64,000 nucleotides of DNA from Tieghemostelium lacteum (taxonomy: Eukaryota; Evosea; Eumycetozoa; Dictyosteliales; Raperosteliaceae), in contig LODT01000037.1 in assembly GCA_001606155.1 (NCBI GenBank), positions 186,001 through 250,000 of the forward strand, written 5' to 3'. The notes beneath the pieces are model-generated. The model had not been told where the DNA came from and ran no database searches. It saw only the letters and a program-made list of their open reading frames with translations. Within the stretch, counting starts at the first letter, position 1, and every line of letters begins with the position of its first letter. The position numbers were made by a program, and so were the translations under genes. This document shows positions 34,114 to 46,300 of the stretch, one piece after another.

Positions 34114-34667
34114 ATTTTTTTTTTACTCAAAATGTATATTTTTGATTTTTATGCTATTTGATGTGTTTGGTATTTTTGTAGTATCAAAAAAAAAAATAAC
34201 TAGAGAATTTAAAAAAATTTATAAATGCTGCTTGGTCTAAAGTTAGAATTTACAATGAATTAGATATTTATGATAATAAGTTATAATAAATTAAAAAAAA
34301 AAAAAAAAAAAATAAAGAGAAAATTGATTTTGTAGTCTTACATTAATGTGAATTTAAAAATTTTTTTTGGTGTGATTAAATGTGATAAAAAAGGGTAAAA
34401 ACTGGTTGTTTAGAACTGAATTATTCTGTAGTGATAATTTCTAGTTGTTTGGATAGATTTGTATTAAAAATACACTTTGCGTTTCTATACTTTTCTTTTT
34501 TGAGTGATGATCAACCTCTATATGTAAAAAAAAAAAATTGAAAAAAAATTTTTAAAAAAATGGTGGGTGGGATTTAACTGATAAATTTTTGCATCAAATA
34601 TTAGAAATTGCGCCTTTTTTTTTTACCTCATAAAAAGCGAAAAGACACTTATGTTCCCGAAAAAGTT
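34114..34667. other. Intergenic
   Basis: AT-rich with long A and T runs. Nothing further was recognised. Confidence 0.6.
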
Positions 34668-36584
34668 TTATTCTAAATCCTCTTCATAGTCATCACTATT
34701 ATCGGACATCTCTCCGAATTTATCTTTGGGAGTTTGCTTCTCGGTTTCTTCTTCTTCTTCAGAATTGCCATCATCGCTATCGGATAGCTCTCCAAAGACA
34801 TAGGCAGGTTTTTGGGTTTTAAGAGTAGCTTTCTTCTTATCACTTGACACACCAACCGAATCGGATTTGTTTCTGTAATTTGATAGATTTCTCTTATTAT
34901 CTTTCTTTATATGACCCTGTTTGGATTTCTTTCCTTTTTTGTTTTTGGATCTATTTGAGAGTGCCAAGTCGTCTTCACTATCTGATTCATCATCACTGTT
35001 GAGGTTCAGCGAAGAGATATCCACAATATGACCTTTAGCATTCAGCAATACTGCATCGACACGAGATTTATTGATTCTACAAGACTCTAATAATTTCATA
35101 CCACATGAACATTGCTCACCACCATGTGAAAAGGACCCTAATTTAGTCTGACATTTTGGACATTCTATTTTCTGATTGTCCTTATAGATCTCCTGTATAT
35201 TCATCCATTCTCTTAGAGGTAAAAACAATGATTTGCAACCCACAGATTTTTTTTGTTCGTTTGTTCCCACACCCCCTTGTTTTACAAAATTGTGATCTAA
35301 AACTTTTGACTGTTCTTCATGTTCGACTAGGTCGCCTGCTATAAATAATTTTGTTCTACATTTCTTGCAAGAGTAATGCAGGTTCTTTAGATCCTCTTCT
35401 GAGAGTCTCAATATAGTTTTATCCATTTTCTGAAGTGATTCATCATCAATTTCATCTTCGCTTTCCGACTCCATGTCCTCTTCTTTAACCTTCTTGTTAG
35501 GTTTTAGTTTCGTAGTTTTAGTTTCCTTAAATGTGGTATTGGTGTCGGTGGTAGTGATGGTTGTATTCTCTTCTTCATTATCTTCGTTATCTGCTGTGAC
35601 TGTAGGTGTAGGACTTAGATTATAAAACTCCTTTACATTGGAGAGGAGTTGTGCTTTGAGATCAGACTCTTTCATATTTAAAGCTTTGGCAGCAGCTTGT
35701 ATTACATATACAAGATTAGATGGTTCGTTCCTAGAATCTCTAATGAATTTATCAGGAATATTTTGTGGTGTGTGGTTGGGGGAATCTGAAATTATTAGAA
35801 TTCTATTTTTTGGAACTACTGTAATTAGATAACGAAGTTGGTCACCTTTATCAGAGACCTCGCAAATCTGTCCACTAAAGGAAATGTAGAAATCCAATTC
35901 CAAGCATTTCTCCAAAAACGATGAAGACCCTTGAAAATTGAATATCATACCTTTATCAAATGTTCTTCTAGAGTCTTTCATAACCTCTAGTAATGCATCA
36001 CCATTTCCAAAGTCCTGAAGAACCATTGGCAGACTCATCTCCTGTGCCAATGCAAACTGTGCCTTCATAAACTTCTCTTGAGGAAATTTCAAACCATAGT
36101 CTCTCTCATAATCCAAACCTGCATACAACCCCACAATATGGGGGTCTACTGAAAAAACACGCAATTGTTGAAGAAGTTGAGTAAACAAACGATCTGACAT
36201 CTTTTTGGCACTTATATTCGATGGATGTATGCCAACTACTGAGTATACAACACCAGGGTTCAGTGTAGAGGTTGCCAAAGAGTTACTGGATTTCTCAAAA
36301 TCGTTAGTTACAATAACCATGCCACATACACCTTCTCTTACAGCTCTTTGAATGACATTAGATAAATCAGACTCCAAGTGTCTATTCACTAGATTTGCAC
36401 CACAATCTACAATTACAGCCTCTCCATTATGAACTTCTTTCACTAGTTGGGGTACTGCTTTGTTTCTTGTCAAAACCTCTTCTTTTGTATCAATAGAAGT
36501 TGTCTTCTTATCCTTTCCAGTTTTTCTCAAACTTGTCTTTTTTCCTTCTCTTGTTCCTGCTCTGTCGACGGTTCCTCTAAACAT
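34668..36584 (-). CDS. Catalytically degenerate TatD-like domain fused to Yvh1/DUSP12 zinc-binding domain
   Basis: A single exon of 638 residues. Residues ~55-325 follow the TatD metal-dependent hydrolase fold: VIVDCGANLVN (TatD DIGVNL), GVCGMVIVTN, VVGIHPSN, VGLYAGLDYERDYG, MIFNFQGSS and LIISDSPN, ending in NEPSNLVYVIQ. Key metal ligands are missing: the Glu of GECGLD is Tyr154, and the His of the MHCRD and LHCFTG motifs are not present; Asp267 remains. After an acidic linker, residues ~403-515 match the zinc module of Yvh1/DUSP12 phosphatases: CKKC...LF, WMNIQEIY, CPKCQTKLGSFSHGGEQCSCG, then ...INKSRVDAV. No phosphatase domain is present. The C-terminus is acidic/Ser-rich with basic patches. 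Yvh1's zinc domain is known for a role in 60S ribosome maturation, so a ribosome-assembly adaptor is a plausible inference. Confidence 0.8.
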   Translation of the reverse strand: MFRGTVDRAGTREGKKTSLRKTGKDKKTTSIDTKEEVLTRNKAVPQLVKEVHNGEAVIVDCGANLVNRHLESDLSNVIQRAVREGVCGMVIVTNDFEKSSNSLATSTLNPGVVYSVVGIHPSNISAKKMSDRLFTQLLQQLRVFSVDPHIVGLYAGLDYERDYGLKFPQEKFMKAQFALAQEMSLPMVLQDFGNGDALLEVMKDSRRTFDKGMIFNFQGSSSFLEKCLELDFYISFSGQICEVSDKGDQLRYLITVVPKNRILIISDSPNHTPQNIPDKFIRDSRNEPSNLVYVIQAAAKALNMKESDLKAQLLSNVKEFYNLSPTPTVTADNEDNEEENTTITTTDTNTTFKETKTTKLKPNKKVKEEDMESESEDEIDDESLQKMDKTILRLSEEDLKNLHYSCKKCRTKLFIAGDLVEHEEQSKVLDHNFVKQGGVGTNEQKKSVGCKSLFLPLREWMNIQEIYKDNQKIECPKCQTKLGSFSHGGEQCSCGMKLLESCRINKSRVDAVLLNAKGHIVDISSLNLNSDDESDSEDDLALSNRSKNKKGKKSKQGHIKKDNKRNLSNYRNKSDSVGVSSDKKKATLKTQKPAYVFGELSDSDDGNSEEEEETEKQTPKDKFGEMSDNSDDYEEDLE

Positions 36585-37227
36585 AGTTTCAACCGATAGT
36601 CACTCTCGTTTATGAAATTCGAAAACAATATTGTGAGAAAAATTTAAAAAAAAATATTTAATTTTAGAAAATTTCAAAATTAATTTAGATGGATTTATTG
36701 TAAAGATAAATCTTAAATCTATTTTAATCAATGGAACATATCACAATGTTTTTGAAAAAGTGGAATCCTTTTCAATGATCAAATTTTAGTTTTTTTAAAA
36801 CTTTTATTTTTTTTTTTTTTTTTTTTTTTGATCAAAGTACTCTCGAGATAAGCAATCATTTTAAATTTTAAATTTTATTTGTTTATTATTGTAAATAGTA
36901 AAGTTTTAAGTTAAAGTTCCCAAGTGTTGTATTAATAGTTGCATTCATAACAAAAAGCAAAAAATAATAGTAAAGTGGGGTTTGAAACAGAAGTGTGGTT
37001 TCAAGTAATACACATAAGGGTGTTATAAATAACGGATAATCAACACCCCTTTCTTCTTTTAAATTTTAAAAAATTAAATATAAATTCCCTCTCAGCTTTC
37101 TCATTAAATCTTTTTAAATAGAAGCTTAGGAGGACAACTATAGTTCAACACCAACACATTATAAATTTATAGTAAATTTATTTAAAGTCTTGAAGAACTA
37201 CACACCCAAACAGAGAAAACTTAAATC
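36585..37227. other. Intergenic, divergent
   Basis: AT-rich, with a T run of about 21 bases at 36808-36829. No gene was recognised. Confidence 0.6.
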
Positions 37228-38761
37228 ATGTCAGACTTGGATTCCTATGGATGGTCACATGCAGCATTAATAGGTGTCTACCTAACGATGCTGTTGGCAT
37301 CCGTCTGGGTACTTATAAAGTCAAGTGGTAAGTTTTAGAAATTTTCTAGGTTTCTATAAATTCTCAATCCCCCAATGGAAAACATTTTTACCTCCCTCTC
37401 CAAAACCATTCTCATAATTTCGAGATTTTATCATAAAAAAAAAAAAATACTCTTTTCGAACAGACAGAAAACACAAGCTTAACAGTGGTTTGTGTGGTGA
37501 ATATATTATATTATCTCATCAAGATGATCTGTATATTGGAATATTTAACAAATCAGTTGAGAAAAACTATATCACTAGGAGATTGTTATGGGAGGTCATA
37601 ACAGATATCATGATCGATTCAATTGGGTACACAAAGAGATTTATAGAATTGGAAAACTAGTACACTATACTGATACACCTCTCCTATAAAATCACAGGTC
37701 AAATTATGGAAAGAACGATATTTCATGTATTTTTCTTCTTGGGATGTTCTGCCAAAATCATTTCATTTGTGCTGTATATTCTGATTATTGATGATATCAA
37801 ACATATTGATATTAACGGAAATCTTGTATATTTACTTACCACTGCCCCATCATTTTTATATTTAACTGTCTATTCAGTTGTTTTACTCAAGTGGTAAGTA
37901 CATCAACTCAACTATAGAATTTTAAATTCAAAGAATTACGATATTCTAACCCCACACACCTATTTTTTTTTTATTCTAAAATAGTATTGATGTATATCAA
38001 ATTCTAAGTTTTCATTCACTTTACAGAGATATTACTAAAAAAAAAATTCTAATCATCTTTGCAATCTGTACAACATTGTTTTATCTGTCACTGTCTATTT
38101 TATTTATATTGGATTTTAAATTGTATCCTGAACCAAAAGCCAGTGTCAACTCACCCGTTTCCAAGATTCAAATTGTCATTCAGATTCTAGATGCATCAAT
38201 TTATATCCTTGCTTCAATTGGTTTCTTTTTCTATATGTAAGTTAAAATTAATGAAATGATGTGATAGAAAGTTGAAAATGTAGAGTTCTAACTGTAAACA
38301 CTCCCTATCAACACATATTATGATGCAAACAATCTATTATGACTTGTGTGTGTGTTTGATATATATAATATTATAGGTACTACTTTTATACAAAATATTA
38401 TTCAGAAATTGAAGGAAAATTCAAATATGAATATCAAACAAAATTCTACAAGAGAGTTATAGCAGTTATTTTATCGACATTTGTTGCATTTATATTGAGA
38501 TCACCATTTGTGATACTTTCTATATTTTTCCCTCTAGATGTATGGTGGAAAGATGTAGTCTATTATGGTCTGTTTGAGTGTCTCCCACTGTCACTGTTAT
38601 TGTATGTGTGGCAACTGATCATTAAATTCCTCAAACAACAAAGTCGAAATTCTGTAGAAGGTTTGGAAAATCCAACAACAGCAGATACTCTTGATAAAAA
38701 CGATAACTTTAAAACCCCACTTATTAAAAAACCAAATGCCAAAACCAAATTACTATCGTAG
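37228..38761 (+). CDS. TOM1/TOM3/THH1-type seven-helix membrane protein
   Basis: Four exons: 37228-37327, 37698-37893, 37985-38236 and 38377-38761, giving about 310 residues. The junctions give continuous helices, for example SVWVLIKSSGQIMERTIFHV. The hydrophobicity pattern and motifs (IFHVFFFLGCSAKIISF; LLTTAPSFLYLTVYSVVLL; IQILDASIYILASIGFFFYMYYFY; FILRSPFVILSIF; LFECLPLSLLLYVW) fit the TOM1/THH1 family, plant-type GPCR-fold proteins of endomembranes. The exon 2/3 junction was chosen at 37985 because the nearest acceptor to exon 3 would create a stop. Intron 1 is unusually long (370 nt) and partly GC-richer than its neighbours. The C-terminal tail is polar. Confidence 0.75.
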
Positions 38762-39979
38762 AAATTCTATTATAATAATAATTTAGTTGTTGTGTTGTTG
38801 AACCAGAAGAGAAAAAAAAAAATATCAAACAAATAAATACCCTATTGTTGTTATTATTGTTTTCTATTTTCTAATTCACTTTCTTTGATCTGTTAGATTG
38901 TGTTTAAATTTTCCCTCCAAACCCCCCATTCTCCACACTAAAAACACATTAGAAAAAACAATATTCTTCATCTCAAGTTTTGATTTTTATATAGTTTTGT
39001 ATTTTAAAGTGTCTTTTAGTTATTTAAATCACTAGACTTTACCATAGATACTTTACCCCACTAACACTGTTTAAGTTATTCAAGCTAGTGGAGGGGAGGT
39101 AATAAATCATATCTTGTAGTAAAGTCTGGAATTATAATATTTCTGATAAAATACTTATGAAAATTTATTAGTGAAAAGAATTAATATGATTGAATATTTT
39201 AAATTAATTATTTGAATTCCATATTCATTTTTATTATAAAATTGATTAATTAATTTCTAATTTTATTATAATAGTATATTTTAAATACCAAATCAATATT
39301 AAAACATTACTTTAAAACATGTTAATTCATTCATTTTTAAATTTACATTTAAATAGTAATAATACCACTAGTCTATATTTACAATCTACAACTAGACCAC
39401 AACAAACACTATTGGAGCAACTCCAGAGTAACAATAGAACAACATGTGAAATAGTTTATCAATTTAGCCAAACAGAAACTTACTATTATATCCCTTCTCA
39501 TAAATAATAAGACATTATTATAAAACACCTACATTTTTTAATAGTAAATATTATATAGTAAATATATATAAGTGTTTTTAAGAATAATTTTTTAAAAGAA
39601 CTTATATATCAATGTAAATAGATATTTTAATATTATCAATCACCTAATGCACAATAAATAGCAAAATTCCCACACCTTAGAGAAGTTTTTTGTTAATGTT
39701 TATATTAGATACCTAATATAACTGAATATTAACCTAAAGTATTTTTGAAACTAGACTTGGGAAAATATGACATCAAAGGCTGCACCATTCCGAATATAAA
39801 ATTTTTTTTAGATGTCTTACCCCTTTCCGAAAAAAAAAAACCTCCTCTCTAGAAATTAATTTTTTCATTTGTAGTTATACATCTTAAATTGTTTTTAAAT
39901 TTCCCATCCTAAATAGTGTACACCCACGCCATTACTATAAAGATATATTATTTAGTAAATATAGAAGTAAAAAAGAGCT
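38762..39979. other. 1.2-kb intergenic region
   Basis: Contains a 94-nt imperfect hairpin (39034-39127) and a 62-codon ATG-initiated ORF at 39319-39507 (TRPQQTLLEQLQSNNRT segment). The ORF has no recognisable family and could be a small gene or chance. Confidence 0.4.
39034..39127. ncRNA. Candidate structured RNA/hairpin
   Basis: AGACTTTAC (39034-39042) pairs exactly with GTAAAGTCT (39119-39127). Inside, CCCCACTA (39056-39063) can pair with TAGTG and GGGG at 39086-39096. The segment is GC-richer than its surroundings. The family is not recognised and transcription is unproven. Confidence 0.3.
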
Positions 39980-41376
39980 ATGGATAGTAAAAACCCTAAT
40001 ACAGCTGTAATTGGTGAATGCCTAAGAGACCTAGACTTAATAAGTTTTGATATGGATATGACATTGGTTCAGTATAACTACCCAAATCTGTCACAATTGA
40101 TATTCAATTGTTTAAAAGAACATCTAGTTACTGTATTCCCATTTCTGGAAAGTGCTACTTTGGATATGGATTTCTGTAAGAGAGGGTTAGTGGTCGACTT
40201 GGATACTGGATATTTCTTGAAATTGGATAGCAAAAAGAGAGTTTTGAAAGCCTATGATGGCTCAGACCCTGTTCCACAGTCTACAGTTGATAAACTCTAC
40301 CATGGAGGCTCTATTGATAGTTCCGAAGGCCCTTTACATCATTTCAATGGTAACCATTCCCAGAGATTCTTTACCATGATTACCCATTTTGAAATCCCTG
40401 CTGGTTCTATTTTACAGAATTTTGCAATTCACCTCCATAAGGAGGCCCGTCTCCGAAATGAGTCTATTGATAGATCCCAATTTAAAATACTCACATATCA
40501 TATTGTGAAAGCCTATGATAAGCATTTTGATAATTTCTATGATAGTTTATATTATAACAAATTTAGGGAGGATCCTTCATTATACGTCTACAAAGCCTCT
40601 CCAAAGTGTATTCAGTGGCTTAAAGACCTAAAACAACAAGGAACTAAAGTACTTTTGGTTACCAATTCAAAATCAGAATATGCTGACATTCTAATGACTT
40701 TCTCCTATGGTGAGAATTATCAGCAACTATTCGATATTATTATTACTGATGCAAAGAAACCTGAATTTTTTAGATCAAATCAACCATTTTATGGTAGGTG
40801 TTTTAATTATATATTAGTAGAGTATATATGATACTAACTATTGTTTTTTATATAGATTTACAGACATATTATCCTAAGAATCAAGAGGATATCGAACATT
40901 TAAAAGTCGGAAACGATATTAAGTTTAATAGCGACGCAGTTTATAAAGGAGGAAATGTAAAGGCAATCATTGAAAAAGTAGAAAAGGAAATTTTGGAAAA
41001 AGAAGGTGGAGTTCAGAGAGAAATTAGATTTTGTTACGTAGGTGATAATCTTATGGGTGATATTGTGGCTCCTAAACAATATGTAAAATGGATGACCATT
41101 GCAATTATTGATGAAGTTGATGACCCACAGGAAATGGTATACCTTAAACAACAACACAATCAAATCAGCAGTGTAGTGAACCATAGTAAATGGGGTAACT
41201 TTTTTTACTTTTATCTAGAGACTACTTTGACTGTAGTTCATACTTTTTGGTCAACTGTAATCAGTGAGAATGCTGATATTGTTTTATCATCTATCGATAC
41301 TCTAGTGGAATACTATCACCAAGACAATTACGACATTCAATCTCCTTTGAAACCTTGTGCTGTTTTATATAAATAA
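39980..41376 (+). CDS. NT5DC1-like HAD-superfamily 5'-nucleotidase domain protein
   Basis: Exon 1 is 39980-40793; a 62-nt intron (GTAGGT...TATAG) leads to exon 2 at 40856-41376, giving about 444 residues. HAD motif I is ISFDMDMTLVQYNYP, motif II LLVTNSKSEYA and the late motif CYVGDNLMGDI. The KRGLVVDLDTGYFLKLDSKKRVLKA segment is characteristic of IG-type nucleotidase-like HAD proteins of the NT5DC1 group, and the total length agrees. These are cytosolic, Mg-dependent phosphatase-fold proteins whose substrate is unknown in most organisms. Both Asp residues of DxDxT are present, so activity is plausible. Confidence 0.85.
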
Positions 41377-41456
41377 AATCATTTATTTATAGCGCACACA
41401 CACACTCGAGTGTGTGGTGCATTTCCTGATATAGACATATATTCTACTCTTTTTAT

Positions 41457-42158
41457 TTAAATTCTACTATATTGAATAGGTTGTTCATTCTGTGAATTTT
41501 GTTTAACTGATTCACTATTATTCGACAATACCTTATCAATCTTTGAAAAATCTATGCTATTTATATCATCAACTTTAAATATTACCTGATTTAAAAACTC
41601 TTCAATTTGCTTTCTAGTGGATTCTTTTTGTTCTGTGTTGGTTATCTTTAGAGTGTGAATATACTCTTCAGTGACTTTATCAATAAATTCATTTTTCTTT
41701 TGTTTCATATCATCTCTTTTATTAATCAGTACTCTCAATGCCTCCCAATTTACATTGAAATCCTCTTGATTTCTCTTTATTCTATTTTCATCTTGATATA
41801 TAATGAAACCAAACCCTATCAAACCAACACCTAACGCCATATAAGTATATTTATTCCTCTGTTTGTATTCATTTTCTCTTTTTTCTCTCTCTTTTTGAAG
41901 TCTTGCCAAAAGTACATCTACATTTGACTCCTTCATTAACTTTTCTGAATCTATAATCAACTTTTTTATATTTTGTATTGTTTCTTGTGATTGTTTTAAA
42001 TCATTGATATAGGTTTCCTCTTCTTTCGATATATCCTTTTTGCTGCCTTTACTATAACATCGTGTTATTCCATATATAGAACTATTATAATAATAACTAT
42101 TCTTTGAAACCAATGTACACAATGATTTTAATTTTCTAGAAGTATTAATTATCATCAC
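41457..42158 (-). CDS. Mitochondrial-type coiled-coil protein with one membrane helix
   Basis: A single exon of 233 residues. The first ~35 residues are basic, hydroxylated and free of acidic residues (TSRKLKSLCTLVSKN, CYSKGSKK), like a mitochondrial presequence. A charged coiled coil (residues ~45-95) is followed by one hydrophobic helix (YTYMALGVGLIGFGFIIY), then a second helical segment and a Ser/Asn-rich tail. The topology recalls inner-membrane scaffold or MCU-regulator-type proteins, but no specific motif allows a name. It is convergent with the NT5DC1-like gene. Confidence 0.65.
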   Translation of the reverse strand: MMIINTSRKLKSLCTLVSKNSYYYNSSIYGITRCYSKGSKKDISKEEETYINDLKQSQETIQNIKKLIIDSEKLMKESNVDVLLARLQKEREKRENEYKQRNKYTYMALGVGLIGFGFIIYQDENRIKRNQEDFNVNWEALRVLINKRDDMKQKKNEFIDKVTEEYIHTLKITNTEQKESTRKQIEEFLNQVIFKVDDINSIDFSKIDKVLSNNSESVKQNSQNEQPIQYSRI

Positions 42159-42268
42159 TCAGACAATTTGTTAAATAAAAAAATTTTTTTTTGAAATCTC
42201 ATTGAAAAAATGTATATTTATCTTGTAATTGTTTCATATATTTAGTAATAAATATTAAAAAGGAAGGG

Positions 42269-42336
42269 AATTTCAGTATTCTTTTAAGATGTTGTCACAC
42301 AAACAATTTACATCTTCTAGAACTTCCACTGAAATT
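42269..42336. ncRNA. Candidate 68-nt hairpin upstream of thioredoxin
   Basis: AATTTCAGT (42269-42277) pairs exactly with ACTGAAATT (42328-42336), and AAGATGT (42286-42292) with ACATCTT (42310-42316). A short TTCT/AGAA helix can form between. The size fits a pre-miRNA-like or class I-like hairpin, or a 5' UTR element of the gene starting at 42435. It is not assigned to a known family. Confidence 0.3.
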
Positions 42337-42434
42337 TAAATTTTAAAAAACACAATTTTTTTATTTTTTTTTTATTACTCACTATCGCAATCAATTTCAT
42401 ACACATAATTATCTTTTTTTGAAACACATATAAA

Positions 42435-42891
42435 ATGACTGGAGACTATTTTGAACCAAAAAACTCAGCTGAATACCTTAAATTCTATGAAGAAAACAAA
42501 GCTGGATCAATCTTGGTCTATTTGTAAATATTTACTTTTTACACAACATTAATATTGAATCAGGTTCTAATACTTTCTATATTGTTAAAATAAAAGAACT
42601 GCCACTTGGTGTGGTCCATGCAGAGCTATTGCTCCAGTATTTGCCAGATTAGCAGCAGAACATAAAAATATTAAATTTGTTAAAGTTGATGTTGATCTTT
42701 GTGGAGAATTACCAATTGTTCAAGGTGTACAAGTAAGCATCATTTCTATTCTATATTGATAAAATCATTATATTAATTTCATTTTAAAATAGGGTGTCCC
42801 AACATTTATTGCATACAAATCTGAAGTTGTTGTTGGTCAATTTGCAGGTGCCAACCAAAATGCTTTGAATGATTTAGTCAAAAAATTGTAA
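42435..42891 (+). CDS. Thioredoxin
   Basis: Three exons, 42435-42523, 42597-42732 and 42793-42891, make 107 residues, the standard thioredoxin size. The active site [15 protein letters not shown], the [11 protein letters not shown] strand and the cis-proline segment GVPTFIAYK are all present. It is a cytosolic disulfide reductase fed by thioredoxin reductase. Introns are 73 and 60 nt, and the first splits a Leu codon just before the active-site strand. Confidence 0.95.
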
Positions 42892-43399
42892 ATCTATTTC
42901 AATAGCTAAATCTTTAAACAAAAATAAATAAATAATTTATAAATTTAAAGAAAGTTATTTATTTGTACATAAATTGACACCTTTGAAATTCACACCATCA
43001 CTTTTTTTTTTAAAAAACAAAAAAGGTGGGTGTATTTGCGTGGTATTTAAAAAGAGGTATGGCTTTATCTTTGCTAAATTATTTGAAACATACACATAAT
43101 TATAATTTAAAAAAAACTTAAAAGTGTGTTTTATTCTTTTAATGGGTAAAATTTGGGTTGATGATAGCATTTTTTCAAAAAGTTCTTTGTCCTGATAGAT
43201 ATTTTCATTACAGCAAAGATAAATTTTTGTAGAAAATTTTTTTTTTTTTTTATTCACACAACAATAAGGGACAGAGGTAAAATTTAAAAAAAAAAGGGAA
43301 AATACACTCATATCAACACTTGATCAAATGACAATTCAATTCCATATTTTTATCTTTTCTCTATAAACCTCACCTTATCTACCTATATTATACATTAAA
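42892..43399. other. Intergenic, 0.5 kb
   Basis: AT-rich with A/T runs. An open minus-strand frame here is low-complexity and lacks coding features. Confidence 0.6.
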
Positions 43400-46300
43400 A
43401 TGACTGAGACAATCGATTTAACAGTTGAACAACTTACAAACACACCAAAAGACAATTTATTACATCACTACCATCACCACAATCAACACCAGCACCAACA
43501 ACAACAACAACACCAACAAACACCTCTACATCACCATTTGATGATGGATAATAATAATTTACATAATATAACACCGCAGGCTAATAGTAGCAGTAGTGAT
43601 ACAAGTAGACCTACGTCACCTAATAGCGTATTGTCTGTTAATAGCGCCAGTAGTAGTAATGTCAATAATCACAATAGTGTACATCAGACACCTATACCTC
43701 CACCATTACCCCCAATTACAATGCGAACTGTCATTGATAACCATGGAAGTATACTAAACTTTCACGGTAAAAAGACAACACCTACCAAAACAGGTACAGG
43801 AAATAGTAATAGAATGTCAATGGCAATTACCAATAACAATGAAATTGATATTCTGTTCAGTCAGTTAAAGAACTCTATTACTAGTAAAAACTCATTTATT
43901 CTAGGTATACACAGACATAGATCCATTAGTAATACCACTACTTTGACTTCATTTACTGATCAGTCACCTAGTAATATCATATCGAGTAGTGATATTAATA
44001 GTGATACTTTAGGAAGAGCCAGCGCAATTACTATTACCAATTCAGATATCATTAGTAGTGACAGTAATGCAGGTGCTCTAAACCAGCCATCTTTCAACGA
44101 ACTGACTATTACATGCGATACACTCACTGAAACTGACGAAGAGGAGGATCTAGGTGCTGAATCCTTCTTAGAAGACGATGATGATGACCAATACCAAGAT
44201 GACGAAGACCACGATTACATTATTGAAAAACCTCAACATAAAAAACAACCTCAACATCAATCACAACAATACCAACCACAACTCCAACAGCAACCACAAC
44301 AAGATCAACCAATAGAAGAAGGAGAAGAATTCATAAATGAAAAAGAGTTTATGAAATTTCAAAAACAGTTCCTTCATCACACAAATTCTTCATCATCCTT
44401 TATTCGTACACCTCAACAACAGCAACAACAATATGGTGGAGTTGGTAGTAGTTTAAATCTAAGTTTTAACAAATCAGTTATTGGTGGAAGTCTACTTGAT
44501 AATCAACAACAACAACATAATAACAGTAGATATATTTATAATAATATTAGTACACCACCACAATCTAGTAGTCCATTTATAACCTCTCCAGACGATACAA
44601 ATACTGATAGCAGTAGTATCAATGAAAGTAATAGTAGTTTTAAATCTACACAAAATTCGGTTATTTATAAACCATCATTATCATCACTATCCAGTTCTTT
44701 AATCTCAGCCACTCCAAATTCCTTAAAAGGATCGCCTTTTATGACAAGTCCAATGATTTCACCAAGACTTTTATCAGTAACCAACAATAATAATAATAAT
44801 GTTACTGATCAACAACAACAACAACAACAACAACCACAACAACAACCACAACAACCACAACAACAACATTACTATTATATCGCACCACCAAATTCTACAC
44901 CATCATCAAAACTAAATCAACCACCACAAGCACCTCAAACACCTATACAGAGTAACTTGAATTTTAGTGGATCAACATCAACTTCAACAACTGCTGGGTC
45001 AACTAGTAATGGTCAAATAACTGTTACATCACCAACACCAATTACAGCAGCATCGTCAACATCATCAACATCATTGTTATCCACATCGTCATCAAGTAAC
45101 TCTTCGTCATCCAATACCTCATCACCCAAACCCTCTAAAAAATCAAAATCAGTTTTTTCAAAGATTATAAAAGAGGGTACAAAACGTTTAGTTACCAAAT
45201 TTAGTGATTCTAAAAAAGATTCACCATCTCAACAATCGGATTCTGAAGATTCACCAATAGTAAGTACTACTACTATTTTTACCATTTTAATAGTATTTTA
45301 TAAAACTAACAATTCTCTAACCCAATACAATACAGAGTTACATTCTAGTTTATAGAGGTAATGGTGATGAAAGTTGGAAAGTTAAAATTAATCAAAATAC
45401 AACAGTCAAGGAATTATTGACAATGTTATCGCAACCATCATTTTTAAAATTATATTTATCAAATTCATTAAATACATGTAATTGTAATAATAATAACCAA
45501 AATTCGAATTGTAATATTAATAATACCTCAGAACAACAAAGTAATAATAATAATAATCATAACAGTAGTAGTAATAGCAATAGTAATAAATGTAATATTT
45601 GTAATCAACCAAAAATAATAGAAAAAGAACTGAATGATGATGATAAAATATTATATGTACAAAAGAAATGGATATCATCAGGAACAACATCAACTCCGCC
45701 TTTATTTGTATTAAAAAGTAATAATAGTAATAATAATAGTAACAATTGCACAACGAGTAGTAATAATGGTACTTTATATAATAATAATAGTATCAGTAAA
45801 AATACAGCTCATTATTTATTAAATAGTAGTAACATTAATAGTAATGTTAATAGTAATAGTAATAATTATTCTGGACGTTATTCAATGTGTTCACTGACAT
45901 CTGAGTCATCAGATTACAGTAACTCTTCACATGCCTCTTCAACTAATCAAATGCCACCTTCTTCATTGTCATTGGCGTCCCAACAGCAACAGAACGAATC
46001 TTCGCCATGGTCATCACCAAGTCTTCAGTCACTAACACCAAAATCAAATAACCCATTAATGTATAACCCCAATTTACAACATATAATGCCAAATTTTAAT
46101 CTGGATAATCGAAATTCTATAATTTACACTCCAAATAGCACAGCAAGTGCTGGAAGTCATAGTAATAGCTCTTCACCATCTTCCAATTCATTTTTATTGT
46201 CGTCTTCTGGAAATGATCATTGGAAGAAATCTGAAAAACCCAGATCGGGAATTCGGTGGATAAACTCAGCTGATATCAATTTACTAAAGAATATAGGTTC

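Noticed and set aside
42955-43311. 118-codon minus-strand frame downstream of thioredoxin
   Set aside because: Low complexity with K/F runs from A/T tracts and overlap with a UTR-like region; no domain or homologue-like features.
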